From positions 434,001 through 498,000 of the forward strand of contig NZ_JAJKFV010000002.1 in the NCBI RefSeq assembly GCF_020966775.1: a stretch of DNA of 64,000 nt. Direction: 5' to 3'. Position 1 is the stretch's first letter. Every line of letters starts with the position of its first letter. The position numbers and the translations under genes are program-made. This DNA comes from Rhodopirellula halodulae. GTDB lineage: Bacteria; Planctomycetota; Planctomycetia; Pirellulales; Pirellulaceae. The notes under the pieces are model-generated. The model did no database searches. It was not told the origin of the DNA and was given only the letters and a program-made list of their open reading frames with translations. Shown one piece after another: positions 23,760 to 32,710 of the stretch.

Positions 23760-24995
23760 ATGAAAGTTTTGCTTCAGACGCTGCTACTTGGTTGTCTGGC
23801 TGCAGGCGGTTTGGCAGCAGACTTGCGCGCCGAACGTTTCAACGTGGGACCAGATGATGACTGGTTCTCGCTACTCAACGGAGACGCTCTGCAACCCGGT
23901 GACACTGTGTCGCTGCAATCTGGTATCTACAGCGATTCAAGGCGGCTGGTGCTTTCGCACCGCGGCACACCAGCCAGTCCAATTGTCATCCAAGCAATGG
24001 GGGGTGCTGAGGTGGTGTTTCGCCGACCCGATGCCCGGCAGAACACATTCAACCTCGAAGGAGCTCAATATCTAACCCTTCGAGGTTTGTCGATCACCGC
24101 TGGTGCGGCTGGGATCAGAATCCGCGGCACAACAAACCATCCGGCCAAAGCGATCACAGTGGAGGAGATGCACATCCACCACATCAATGGTGTTGCGGTC
24201 ACCTGCAACCATCCAGGCGACGACTATTCCGGGATGATCTTTCGCCGGAACCACATTCATCACACCGCGGGACACGGCGAGGCGTTCTATCTGGGCGGCA
24301 ACAATGGATCGGCCATCTTCCATGATTCCGAGGTGAGCGAGAATTACATTCATCACTTGGACGCTCCCGAAATCAGTCAAGGAGATGGGATCGAGATCAA
24401 GCAAGGCAGCTACGGCAATTTGGTCGCACGCAATGTGATCCATAACACCAACTATCCCGCAATCACCGTCTATGGTGCGTCAGGACGGACGGTGAATCGA
24501 GTCGAAGAGAATGTGATTTGGAGCACGAATGACAGTGCCATGCAAGTCGCTGCTGACTGCGTGGTCCGCGGCAACTGGATTGCGAACGAAGGGCACTGTC
24601 TTTACAGCCGAAATCACCAGCAAGCGGTGGTCGGAAATCTGGACATTGATGGCAACATCCTCATCGCCAAAGGAACCGCATCCGCCATCCGGATCATCCA
24701 CCCTCGCGACTCATCAGGATCCAATCAACTCAGTGGACCAGTCCGCATTCATCGCAACCGAATTGTCGTGAGTGAACCAGCTACCGCCATTCGTATTCCA
24801 AACGACAAGCTCATCCAAACCGGTGACAATGTTGTCAATGAAGTGCGTCTCGAACAGCGGAACGTGACCGCAAGCATGATTGAGCCGTCAGCGTTGTCCT
24901 CTGTTCTCACCGCCGAGCATCCCGTCTGGAAGGTCCTGACGAACGCTGACCTACTGAGGCAATTCCAGGCACGTTGCACCAAGCAGACTGACTGA
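23760..24995 (+). CDS. Secreted right-handed beta-helix protein
   Basis: About 411 aa from ATG 23760 (MKVLLQTLLLGCLAAGG). A signal peptide ends near GLAADLRA. The body is a chain of short hydrophobic strands with Asn-rich turns (AGIRIRGTTNHPAKAITVE, IHHINGVAVTCNHPG, IHHTAGHGEAFYLGG, NYIHHLDAPEISQGDGIEIK), typical of pectin-lyase-like parallel beta-helices. No catalytic set of a named lyase family was recognised. It may bind or cut polysaccharide outside the cell or at the surface. The upstream propeller gene is on the same strand. Confidence 0.75.
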   Translation: MKVLLQTLLLGCLAAGGLAADLRAERFNVGPDDDWFSLLNGDALQPGDTVSLQSGIYSDSRRLVLSHRGTPASPIVIQAMGGAEVVFRRPDARQNTFNLEGAQYLTLRGLSITAGAAGIRIRGTTNHPAKAITVEEMHIHHINGVAVTCNHPGDDYSGMIFRRNHIHHTAGHGEAFYLGGNNGSAIFHDSEVSENYIHHLDAPEISQGDGIEIKQGSYGNLVARNVIHNTNYPAITVYGASGRTVNRVEENVIWSTNDSAMQVAADCVVRGNWIANEGHCLYSRNHQQAVVGNLDIDGNILIAKGTASAIRIIHPRDSSGSNQLSGPVRIHRNRIVVSEPATAIRIPNDKLIQTGDNVVNEVRLEQRNVTASMIEPSALSSVLTAEHPVWKVLTNADLLRQFQARCTKQTD

Positions 24996-25273
24996 ATTGG
25001 TCTAGTCTGCCGAGCATCCCTTTGGCAATCTTCGCCTGGTCCCGCATTCACTGATAACTCAGATTTCTCAAAACCGCCTGGGCCTGTTTCTGACAGCCAA
25101 GTTTACAGCGGAAGCACCATTCCCGCATTGAAGCAGTGTTATCAGCGATCAAGAGAAGGCCCCGGTCCACTAAAGCCGCGAGTTAGTTTTTTCGATGGGG
25201 TACGTTTGAGACTTCAATCGGCGATCCGATCGGCCCGAATGTGACTCGGTCACGATCCCCGCTTGAATTGGAT

Positions 25274-26401
25274 TTACTTGTAGTTCAAGCCTTCATCTTT
25301 AAAGGCTCGTTTGACGTGATGAAGCGTGGGATGCTTCTTCACGATTCTCTCGGCCGCGTCGTTCGCAAGGCGTTCACCTTTTTCACCACCGATCGCAACT
25401 CGGAGTTCTGACAGCAACTTTGCTGCTTGCTGGTAACTGGTTGTCGACCGCTTTTGGATCAGCTTTTCCGCTTCCGATATCGCTGCAGATGGATCTTCGC
25501 GTATTTTCGCAAGGCGTTTCTTCAGTTTGCGTTGCTCAGCGGCCAGCTCTCGTTTCTTTCTTTGGTCGGATTCTGCAGAGGCTTGTTCTCGAAGCTCGGC
25601 AAGCGTTCGAGTGCCCTCCGTTGTTGGCCACGTCTCCATGCCGGAAGCGTTTCGAATGGCGGCTAACGACTCGGCTCGAACAGCGACTGCATCTCCTTCA
25701 AGGACTCGCCGCATGAGCTTTTGAAGATCGCCACGAGATTGCTCGGTCAGCCACGCGTCGAAACTCGCTTCTCCGTCACTAGGGCGGTTGGTCGCATCAG
25801 AAGATTGGGTGCTGGCCGCGGCAAGTAAATCACGATCAATTTGATAGAAGTCGGCAAACTCAGCGAGCTCAGCCGGTAAGCTTTTCAGTCCAGCAGGTAC
25901 GGGTGGTTCGAGGTCATCTTCATCCCAGTTGAAAGCAAGCCAACCTAGATAGAACGCCCGGATATCGCCAGCCATCAAGGCTTCGCGAATTCTCGGTAGC
26001 TGCTCCGTAAGATGGTCGAATTCGAAATAGTCTTCGGCGTAGGTTCCAGCGTCACCATCGGGCTGGATTGACAGCACGCCTCCCTTTCCGCGTTTGTCTT
26101 TCTTCCATTCAATGCGATACTTCATCGCGTACTCGTTGAATTGTTTCTGTTGCATCGGCAATCCAAATGGCAGCCGGAACATCAGCTTGCGAATCCCGAA
26201 GTTTGCGTAGTGCAGGTGCACGTCGTACCCACGCCGCATCATCTCAAGTGCATCGCCGCGAAAGTCACCGTAGTGGTACTCGTTCTGAAAGCTCCAACGT
26301 GTGACCTCTGCCCGCGTCGACTGGTCCTGCATGTATTCGAGTTGCTTGTCGTTCAACGGCTTATCCACCGCGGCGAAGTGGATGTACTGATACTCACTCA
26401 T
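25274..26401 (-). CDS. Uncharacterised cytosolic protein with C-terminal coiled coil
   Basis: About 375 aa from ATG 26401 (MSEYQYIHFAAVDKPL); the ORF extends 11 residues further. The N-terminal half is aromatic and charged with YDVHLHYANFGIRKLMFRLP and a FEFDHLTEQLPRIREALM segment. The C-terminal third is lysine/glutamate-rich (SDQRKKRELAAEQRKLKKRLAKI) and should form a coiled coil. No family function is known to me. It lies 66 bases downstream of the GNAT/DUF1778 pair on the same strand and may be cotranscribed with it. Confidence 0.6.
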   Translation of the reverse strand: MSEYQYIHFAAVDKPLNDKQLEYMQDQSTRAEVTRWSFQNEYHYGDFRGDALEMMRRGYDVHLHYANFGIRKLMFRLPFGLPMQQKQFNEYAMKYRIEWKKDKRGKGGVLSIQPDGDAGTYAEDYFEFDHLTEQLPRIREALMAGDIRAFYLGWLAFNWDEDDLEPPVPAGLKSLPAELAEFADFYQIDRDLLAAASTQSSDATNRPSDGEASFDAWLTEQSRGDLQKLMRRVLEGDAVAVRAESLAAIRNASGMETWPTTEGTRTLAELREQASAESDQRKKRELAAEQRKLKKRLAKIREDPSAAISEAEKLIQKRSTTSYQQAAKLLSELRVAIGGEKGERLANDAAERIVKKHPTLHHVKRAFKDEGLNYK

Positions 26402-26467
26402 TGTTCGTGACTCCGTTGCATTGCGGACGCTCAATCGACTGCAAGGTGATGGGCATCACTTCACAAT

Positions 26468-26974
26468 TCAAGATGAATAGAGTTTTTGCACGGTTTCCAT
26501 CGGCAGGAATAGATGGGACTTCATCTTCAGTAGCGAGATGAATCCGAATCTCGAATAGAAATCCGCGGCCGATTTGTCTTTCGCATCAACGACGACAACC
26601 GCGGCGGCGATCTCTTTCGCCGATCGGGCACAACGTGATAAGGCGTCTGCGAGGAGCAATCGCCCAAGTCCTGGATGCCCTACATCGCGGGCTAAACGCC
26701 CGATCAAAATTCCGGGTACCTGTGGATAGCGAGGTAAACTCTTAACTGCTTCCTCGGGCAGGCCCCTCAGTTCCACCGATGTTGCGCAAAGTGTGTAGTA
26801 GCCGACGACACGATTGGGTTCCCCCGACGCCGTGAAAACGATAACTGCGGCCACTTTCCGGTTGACGTCTTGGCTAGCGAATCGCACCAAGTAGTCGTTG
26901 AGAACATCGACGCCGCAATCAAAGTCTTTTCGATTGTGCTTTTTGGTGAGTGCCTCGCAAACGTATTCGCTCAC
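26468..26974 (-). CDS. GNAT acetyltransferase toxin (TacT-like)
   Basis: A 168-aa GNAT protein of the kind paired with DUF1778 antitoxins. The N-terminus FDCGVDVLNDYLVRFASQDV, acetyl-CoA loop LIGRLARDVGHPGLGRLLL and C-terminal tyrosine in SAADFYSRFGF follow the TacT/AtaT pattern. These toxins acetylate the amino group of aminoacyl-tRNAs and stop translation. Start ATG at 26974 overlaps the antitoxin stop as ATGA, the standard antitoxin-first order. The tRNA specificity cannot be read from sequence. The neighbouring recombinase makes an island-stabilising role plausible. Confidence 0.85.
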   Translation of the reverse strand: MSEYVCEALTKKHNRKDFDCGVDVLNDYLVRFASQDVNRKVAAVIVFTASGEPNRVVGYYTLCATSVELRGLPEEAVKSLPRYPQVPGILIGRLARDVGHPGLGRLLLADALSRCARSAKEIAAAVVVVDAKDKSAADFYSRFGFISLLKMKSHLFLPMETVQKLYSS

Positions 26975-27246
26975 CGACTTGTCACCTTCTTGCGATGTTC
27001 CTTCGCGGCAGCTCGCAGCTCTTTGTTTGGTGACGGTGGTGATAGAAGTGCATCGACAAGCATACGGCTCTGGGTTCGGTCAAGCTGAACCCGCTCGTGC
27101 TCTTCAATAACCGCCTTGGCAGCTTGTTCCGCGTTGCCCAGCACAAAATCGGACACACTGCGCCCAAGATAGGCTGCAGCGCGCTCAATAAGCGCCTTCT
27201 GCTCAGTGGAGAGTCGTGTCTCAATGCGGGCGGATTTGGTTTCCAT
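26971..27246 (-). CDS. DUF1778 antitoxin (TacA-like)
   Basis: A 91-aa ribbon-helix-helix antitoxin. The N-terminus METKSARIETRLSTEQKALI followed by AAAYLGRSVSDFVLGNAEQA is the DUF1778 DNA-binding domain; the charged C-terminal tail (RAAAKEHRKKVTSR) would wrap the toxin. It overlaps the toxin gene as ATGA. RHH antitoxins repress their own promoter, so autoregulation at the 27247-27438 intergenic is expected but not shown. Confidence 0.85.
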   Translation of the reverse strand: METKSARIETRLSTEQKALIERAAAYLGRSVSDFVLGNAEQAAKAVIEEHERVQLDRTQSRMLVDALLSPPSPNKELRAAAKEHRKKVTSR

Positions 27247-27438
27247 CGCTATTTCCCGAAATCGGATTGTTACAGCCTCTTAAGTGTACGGCAGAATTCC
27301 GTACAAGGCAAGCTGATTTTATAGGAAGCAAAACGGCGATCTACGTCACGCTCTGTGATCTGAAACAGCCTCCGCTAAAATACGATTCTCATTACATGCG
27401 ACTCGATTGCATCCACACTGTTTCTGGAACCATTCCTT

Positions 27439-28662
27439 ATGCATTCGCCCGCGGTCACGGCCATCTATGCGCGGAAGTCTCGTCCGAACGAGAGTGTGCT
27501 TGGTTCCTGTGAAGTGCAAGCAGCCATCTGTCGTGACACCGCCGAGGCGTTCAGCTGGGAGATCAAAGAAGTCTTCGCCGATGATGGTGGTTCGAGCGAA
27601 ACGCTGGATCGGCCTGCGATGTCTCGACTGATCGAGCAGATTGAGCTGGGCGTGATTCGACGACTGATCGTGGATCGTGCAGATCGATTGTCACGCAAAC
27701 TCCACGTGACTGCCCAACTGATGGAACTGTTTGATCGCTATGAAGTGGATTTGATTGTCGTCACCGATCCGAACTTTGGTTTGTCGGCGGCGAGTCGACT
27801 GTCCAGCAATATCGTGGCAGCGGCCAGCGAGTTTCAACTCGAGATGACTCGGGAACGCATGGCCGATTCACGCGCGGTGCTGAAGTCGAAGGGCAAACGC
27901 GTGGCGGGACCGGCACCGTTTGGATACCGCGCCGATCCATCAACGAAGCAGTTGGTTCAGGATATTGAAGAGGCAGTGATTGTTCGCGAGATCTTTCAAT
28001 TGGCGGCTGACGGCGCAACACCGAGCTCGATCGCGGCGCTTGCGAACTTGAGGCGTTGGCCAGACGGAAAAGGCAAGATTGGGAGTTGGAACAGCGGGAG
28101 GATTCGCGACTTACTCAACAACCCGGTGTACGCCGGTGAGATACGTAACGGAGACTCGACGCTGCCCGGTTCGCATCAAGCAATGGTTTCGAAGGATACC
28201 TTTGAAGCTGCGCAGCGACATCTGAAGAAGCGACGCACACAAACGAGTGCAAGCCGCAACGCGTTGCCGCCTGTGTATTTGACGGGTGTTGTGATCTGTG
28301 GATCTTGCAACCGTCCGATGTCGACCAGCACTTCGCAGCGCAAGCTCGACGCTACTGGAAAAGTGCTGTATCGCTACTACCGCTGCCGCAGCGAATCGGG
28401 CGGTCGGCCTCCGTGTCCTGGTGTGAGTGTCAAAGTGCACGACCTCGAACAAATGCTTGTTCAATCGTTGGCAGACATTGACGGTATGGATGGCCAGATA
28501 CCGCATCGATTCCGCGAGCACTTTGCACAGATGCCGGAGAAAGAACAGCTCGAGACTTTGCCCAAGGTCTTCGAGCAGATCGTCTACAAGCACGATGAAT
28601 GCAAGATCCAGATGACGTTCCGTCCGGACGCTTTTGACCTACCCGACGTCGACGTTTCTTAA
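27439..28662 (+). CDS. Serine recombinase (resolvase/invertase family), second copy
   Basis: A 407-aa large serine recombinase unrelated in detail to the one at 12566. Catalytic nucleophile in IYARKS (Ser14), then FADDGGSSETLDRPAMSRL, RLIVDRADRLSRKL, and EFQLEMTRERM. A recombinase domain (GPAPFGYRADPSTKQLV, NNPVYAGEIRNG) and a zinc ribbon (VICGSCNRPMS ... YYRCRSESGGRPPCPG) follow. ATG 27439. It lies divergent from the toxin-antitoxin genes and 457 bases from tRNA-Asn, so it is a candidate integrase for the island whose right border is near 29.1 kb. Confidence 0.9.
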   Translation: MHSPAVTAIYARKSRPNESVLGSCEVQAAICRDTAEAFSWEIKEVFADDGGSSETLDRPAMSRLIEQIELGVIRRLIVDRADRLSRKLHVTAQLMELFDRYEVDLIVVTDPNFGLSAASRLSSNIVAAASEFQLEMTRERMADSRAVLKSKGKRVAGPAPFGYRADPSTKQLVQDIEEAVIVREIFQLAADGATPSSIAALANLRRWPDGKGKIGSWNSGRIRDLLNNPVYAGEIRNGDSTLPGSHQAMVSKDTFEAAQRHLKKRRTQTSASRNALPPVYLTGVVICGSCNRPMSTSTSQRKLDATGKVLYRYYRCRSESGGRPPCPGVSVKVHDLEQMLVQSLADIDGMDGQIPHRFREHFAQMPEKEQLETLPKVFEQIVYKHDECKIQMTFRPDAFDLPDVDVS

Positions 28663-28707
28663 CGGTGCGAACGTGGCATATTCGGCGTGAGATTTGGCCA
28701 ACAGAGA

Positions 28708-28791
28708 GTTCGCGCGCGAGCCAAGGGTTTTTGGAGAGAGATCCCCGCTGAGGAGCGGTTCGCGCGTAGGTGCAAAAGTTCGCGCGCGAAC
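28708..28791. repeat. Cluster of GTTCGCGCG motifs
   Basis: GTTCGCGCGCGAG begins at 28708, GTTCGCGCG at 28758, and a perfect 14-base palindrome GTTCGCGCGCGAAC at 28778-28791. A fourth, degenerate inverted version (GCGCGAGAACTT) lies near 28985. They sit 45-330 bases beyond the serine recombinase gene, a position expected of recombinase binding or attachment sites. Confidence 0.45.
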
Positions 28792-29047
28792 CTCTCTGCC
28801 GATTCAAGAGAGGTTATAAGGGCGACTCTTCGCGGAGTCCGTTGGGCAGCATCAAAGAGAGATCAGGCGTTAACCCTGGTGGCTCAGTGAAACAGAGAGA
28901 ATGAGATCTCACACCGGTATTTGCAGGGGTTCCGGCGTAATCTTGGGTTTCCCGCCCGCCCGAGAGAAGTTCGATCGCGGACGCGCGAGAACTTGAGAGC
29001 GAGGACGATTATCGCGTCGTGCCGCGAAAATCGGGGCCAAAACGAAC

Positions 29048-29083
29048 AACGCCCACCGGCCATTTCTCGGCTCTGCGGGCGTT
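29048..29083 (-). terminator. Possible terminator of the tRNA transcript
   Basis: On the minus strand AACGCCC pairs with GGGCGTT over a 22-base loop, followed by GTTCGTTTT. The stem is short and the T-run broken. Confidence 0.35.
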
Positions 29084-29119
29084 AACTATACGGTTGAAGT
29101 TCCGTAGTTTTTCAAAAAG

Positions 29120-29192
29120 CTCCCCCGACAGGACTCGAACCTGTGACAAGGCGGTTAACAGCCGCCTGCTCTACCAACTGAGCTACAGGGGA
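29120..29192 (-). tRNA. tRNA-Asn (anticodon GTT)
   Basis: A 73-nt tRNA. Acceptor TCCCCTG pairs with CGGGGGA; D arm GCTCAGTTGGTAGAGC; anticodon stem GGCGG-CTGTTAA-CCGCC with anticodon GTT; T arm CAGGTTCGAGTCCTG; discriminator G. CCA is not encoded. Its 3' end faces the accessory region, as expected if elements insert beside it. Confidence 0.97.
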
Positions 29193-29398
29193 TTGCGAGC
29201 CGGTTTCGACTCGTGTGGGGCGAATGTTAGCTACTGCTCGGCGGCGATTCAAGGCGGGTTTTCTCTGGATTTTCATTCCTTGAGGATTCGTTTTGACGAC
29301 GCTTGCGGATTCGGAACCGGAAAACTGCTAACGTGGACATGTGTACGCCTGCTTGCGGGCTGACGTGTACGCTCGGCTTCTCTCGAACTGAATTCGCC

Positions 29399-30766
29399 AT
29401 GCGACCTGACGTTCCCTCCCCTCGGCGTGATTTGGCCCATCGCAGCGATTCGGTTCCAACGAATCATTCGCCCGCGATGCAGTCACCGGCTTCCGGTGCA
29501 TGCAGGGCCGCCGAACGAGTTGAATTGGCGACTCTGACTGACTTGGCGACCCGGCGTTGGAATCGTCTGCACCAGTTGTTGCCCGAAGTGGCCGAGCGTT
29601 GGACGCCGGAGACCGTGGGCGAATTTTGGCGGGGCATGGGTTTCGGCAACGAACCTGTGTTGGCTCCGGTCAGCAGCCGATTGGGCAATCGTCCGGTTCG
29701 ACATCGGGCGATGGCCCGGCAATTGGCGGCGTCCATGATGGATGCTCGGCAGCGACGACAATCGGTGGCCACCGTGGTGAAGTCGGCTGCCGACCCTTGG
29801 GTGACTCATGCGGCGAGCACGTTCGATGTGCCGCTGGTTCGGATAAATCCGGATGACACGTCGTTGGAGCGGTTGCTTCCACCGAACGACCGAATGCGGC
29901 TTTGCATGGAACGAGACGAATGGATCGTCGCGTTGGCCGACCGAATGGATGTGTTGCACCTGCGCCGAGGTGGCAAGATTGAACGGGCCGTGCTGAAGCG
30001 ATTGGAGGTGGACCCGTTCGGTGTGCGAGTGGCGATGGAGGATGCGAAAGCAGCCAAACGATTGTTGGCCGCCGGTGCGTTGGGACGTTTTCTGCCTCGG
30101 TCAACGGAGGACCTTGAACGCGAGCGAGAGCAGGCTGGCAAGCGTGAGAGTGGGTTGGAGGCTAACTCGTTGAATTGGAACGACGAGGAATGGTTGGTGC
30201 ATTGCACTCGGCGTTGCGATGGGCCTTGGCCGGGACAGTCGTGGTCGCAATACCGCGATGAGATGTTGCTGGGTTCGGATGAGGCGGCTTCGCGTGAGCC
30301 GTTGGATACGCTGCGACGGATTGTGAGGATGCGTCGTCTGATCTCGGGAGCGACAACGTCGAAACAGACGCACCGCGTGGTTTGCTTTTCGGCGGTGCCG
30401 TTGCCGGAGTTGCTGCGTCGGCGAACGTTTCGATCGCATGTGTCTCGTTGGGATTACGAGCCGTATGGAATCGCGATCCGGCGGCGTGCTGCGATCGATT
30501 GCGGATTGAAGCCGGTGGTTTACGGAAGGGCTTTTGAAAGAGATGCGATGGCCGAAGAAGATCGGTTTTTGTTTCAGTCCGCCGGCCGAGATGGCGAATG
30601 GCAATCTGAAAAGGAGTGGCGCGGGCTGGGTGATTTGGATCTTGCGTCAGTCGATCCGGCAGACGTGCGAGTGTTTGTGCGGAGTGAGCGCGAGGCGGCA
30701 AAGATCGCTGCCGTGAATGGGTGCGATTGGCAGGTGATTTTTGTGAGCGGGATGCTGCGGCAGTAG
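29399..30766 (+). CDS. Uncharacterised protein (about 455 aa)
   Basis: From ATG 29399 (MRPDVPSPRRDLAHR) the product is about 455 aa. It is rich in arginine and has a conserved-looking C-terminal domain: VVCFSAVPLPELLRRRTFRSHVSRWDYEPYGIAI, PVVYGRAFERDAMAEEDRFLFQ, SEKEWRGLGDLDLASVDPADVRVFV. The W-E-P-Y-G-I-A and EKEW patterns recall DUF2971-like proteins, though I am not certain. There is no signal peptide or membrane segment. It is transcribed away from tRNA-Asn and followed by a repeat-filled spacer. Function not assigned. Confidence 0.65.
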   Translation: MRPDVPSPRRDLAHRSDSVPTNHSPAMQSPASGACRAAERVELATLTDLATRRWNRLHQLLPEVAERWTPETVGEFWRGMGFGNEPVLAPVSSRLGNRPVRHRAMARQLAASMMDARQRRQSVATVVKSAADPWVTHAASTFDVPLVRINPDDTSLERLLPPNDRMRLCMERDEWIVALADRMDVLHLRRGGKIERAVLKRLEVDPFGVRVAMEDAKAAKRLLAAGALGRFLPRSTEDLEREREQAGKRESGLEANSLNWNDEEWLVHCTRRCDGPWPGQSWSQYRDEMLLGSDEAASREPLDTLRRIVRMRRLISGATTSKQTHRVVCFSAVPLPELLRRRTFRSHVSRWDYEPYGIAIRRRAAIDCGLKPVVYGRAFERDAMAEEDRFLFQSAGRDGEWQSEKEWRGLGDLDLASVDPADVRVFVRSEREAAKIAAVNGCDWQVIFVSGMLRQ

Positions 30767-31008
30767 CTGGGATTGAGAGTTGAAGGTTCCGTTGGTGAGC
30801 GAGGTGCCTTGGAGGCGGAGTCCGTTTTGAGTAGGAACATTCGGCGGCGGGGTGGCGTTGGTTGTGGAACAGTTGGGGACAACTGTTCTACTCTGAGGTC
30901 CGAATTCTTAGCGAATTCGGCTACGGGCTTTTGCGACCATGGTCCGGATGCTTGACGAATCCGGCTACGGGGTTTGGCGATGTAGGGAGATGAGCTCGAG
31001 AGACTACT

Positions 31009-31180
31009 TAGCCGATGTGCGTTAGCACCGGTTGTCGGGGACTGGCGAGTCTGTCGGCCAAACCGAGAGGAGTGAGCTACGACATGGGTGCTGCGTGTCG
31101 CTCGGGAGCGTCGTGTCGGTCAATCATGTCGCGAAGGTTTGGTAGGCACCGGCCAACCGCGGCTAAGGCCGTTCGGCTAC
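31009..31180. repeat. REPIN-like element, copy A1
   Basis: Left end TAGCCGATGTGCGTTAGC; right end is the reverse complement type (...CGGCTAAGGCCGTTCGGCTAC). Confidence 0.7.
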
Positions 31181-31223
31181 GGGGCGGTTTGGCAATGTAG
31201 GAATGAGAGCTCGAGAGACTACT

Positions 31224-31395
31224 TAGCCGATGTGCGTTAGCACCGGTTGTCGGGGACTGGCGAGTCTGTCGGCCAAACCGAGAGGAGCGAGCTACGACAT
31301 GGGTGCTGCGTGTCGCTCGGGAGCGTTGTGTCGGTCAATCATGTCGCGAAGGTTTGGTAGGCACCGGCCAACCGCGGCTAAGGCCGTTCGGCTAC
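31224..31395. repeat. REPIN-like element, copy A2
   Basis: Near-identical tandem copy of A1, 215 bases further on, with the same inverted ends. Confidence 0.7.
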
Positions 31396-31425
31396 GGGGT
31401 TGGGCAGGCTTGGTGCGGCGACGCG

Positions 31426-32019
31426 TTAGTAGGCCAGGGTTGGCTGGGGGCCTTTAAGCGACCTGGTTTGGTAGATCTGGCGAGCGGGTGCCGAACGTCG
31501 GTTCTTAACTGTGCGAGCGGCGACGGTGTTGGTTTGGCCGTGAACGTTTTGACTGATGATGGATTCGCCTTCGTGCAAGATCACACCGTCGGTCGAATGC
31601 CCCATCGTTGCACCGGAGCAGGAGTCACATCCGCCGCAAGAATCGCATCCGCCCAAGTCGGCTGGCGGAAACAGTGGCCGTCCACCCGCACAGCTGTCAC
31701 ATCCGGTGCTGCAACCATCGTCGCATTTGTATCCCCAGATGCTCTTGATGCCCGTGAAGACGGCTCGACACTTCCCGCAGGATTGGCCGTTGAAGTTGCC
31801 GCACGAATCACACGGGTCGTAGCAATCGGCGGGTTCGTTGATCCAGGGGTCGATGTACAGTTCGCCGCAACCGTCGCAGGCTCCGCATCCGTCCCCGCAA
31901 CCTCCATCGCATCCGACGCCAGGACCGCATGGTCGACAGGCATTCCACATGGGGCCTACACAACCAGTGGTCGCAAACAAACAGACCAGGGTCAACACGA
32001 CAGCACAGGAGGTTTTCAT
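31426..32019 (-). CDS. Cysteine/glycine-rich lipoprotein
   Basis: About 197 aa from ATG 32019 (MKTSCAVVLTLVCLFATTGC). The signal peptide ends in a lipobox, ATTGC, so the protein is likely lipid-anchored after export. The body has clusters of CxxC and Gly-Cys repeats (GPGVGCDGGCGDGCGACDGCG, YDPCDSCGNFNGQSCGKC, GGCDSCGGCDSC), which suggests disulfide-linked or metal-bound loops. The C-terminus is basic and proline-containing. No family function is known to me; such proteins are common in Rhodopirellula. It lies between repeat spacers A and B. The frame extends 17 codons upstream of the chosen start. Confidence 0.65.
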   Translation of the reverse strand: MKTSCAVVLTLVCLFATTGCVGPMWNACRPCGPGVGCDGGCGDGCGACDGCGELYIDPWINEPADCYDPCDSCGNFNGQSCGKCRAVFTGIKSIWGYKCDDGCSTGCDSCAGGRPLFPPADLGGCDSCGGCDSCSGATMGHSTDGVILHEGESIISQNVHGQTNTVAARTVKNRRSAPARQIYQTRSLKGPQPTLAY

Positions 32020-32710
32020 CGGGACAATCCGTGTCTCGAACAGGTGGGGGACCAAAAATGAGGCAATCAAAGGACTTGAATGATTTGCCTGGTTTCGTCA
32101 TCGACATCTCAGCCGGAAAACTCCACCTAATTTGACATGGGTTCGAGAAATGAGTTGCGGGCTGGAGTCAGTGGGCGGCGATTTGTGTGGACGCGGGGTG
32201 GTGTTCGGGAGCGTCAGGTCGCTCGGTGGTGCGGTGGAGGTTTGGTAAGTACCGGCCAACCGCGGCTAAGGCCGATCGGCTACTTGGGCGGAGCCCGTTT
32301 TGAGTGGGAGCGTTCAGAGGCGGGGTGGGGTTGGTTGCGGAACAGTTGGGGACAACTGTTCTACTTTGGGGGCCGAATTCTTGACGAATTTGGCTACGGG
32401 CTTTGCGACCATGGTCCGGATTCTTGACGAATCCAGCTACGGGGCGGTTTGGCGTTGTAGGGATGAGAGCTCGAGAGATTACTTAGCCGATGTGCGTTAG
32501 CACCGGTTGTCGGGGACCGATGAGTCTGTCGGCCAAACCGAGAGGAGCGAGCTACGACATGGGTGCTGCGTGTCGCTCGGGAGCGTCGTGTCGGGCGGTG
32601 GTGCGTTGAAGGTTCCGTAAGCATCGGCCAACCGCGGCTAACGCCGGTCGGCTATTCGGAGCATAGGTAAGTCGCTTGCTGATGGGGACGTGCAGAGAGC
32701 AGCAGCGAGA
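32020..32710. repeat. Repeat spacer B
   Basis: No gene is supported. Contains a truncated right end of the TAGCC element at 32249-32283, the GAACAGTTG/CAACTGTTC palindrome at 32340-32361, the GAATTC-type modules and one full REPIN-like element (32484-32655), in the same order and orientation as spacer A. The first 100 bases up to about 32130 are unique and should hold the lipoprotein promoter. Confidence 0.8.
32484..32655. repeat. REPIN-like element, copy B
   Basis: TAGCCGATGTGCGTTAGC at the left; right end diverged (CGGCTAACGCCGGTCGGCTAT). Confidence 0.7.

Larger units (their letters stand above)
28663..29119. other. Recombinase-tRNA intergenic, palindrome-rich
   Basis: A 457-base stretch with no supported gene. 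Near the recombinase it has a cluster of GTTCGCGCG motifs (see separate entry). Near the tRNA it holds a weak hairpin (29048-29083). Confidence 0.5.
30767..31425. repeat. Repeat spacer A: palindrome modules plus a 215-bp tandem duplication
   Basis: No gene is supported. The palindrome GAACAGTTG, four bases, CAACTGTTC lies at 30867-30888. It is followed by a CGAATTC...GAATTCGGCTACGG module, then two tandem copies of the element with TAGCC-type inverted ends. The tandem period is 215 bases (GTTAGCACCG at 31021 and again at 31236). Confidence 0.85.

Noticed and set aside
28687-28890. 67-codon plus-strand ORF after the second recombinase
   Set aside because: Arginine-rich by composition, overlaps the palindromes, no ribosome binding site.
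29019-29363. 114-codon plus-strand ORF across tRNA-Asn
   Set aside because: It crosses the tRNA gene and has no coding features.
31015-31457. Short repeated ORFs starting MCVSTGCRGLASL
   Set aside because: They are the translated repeat element; the DNA palindromes, not protein, explain the conservation.
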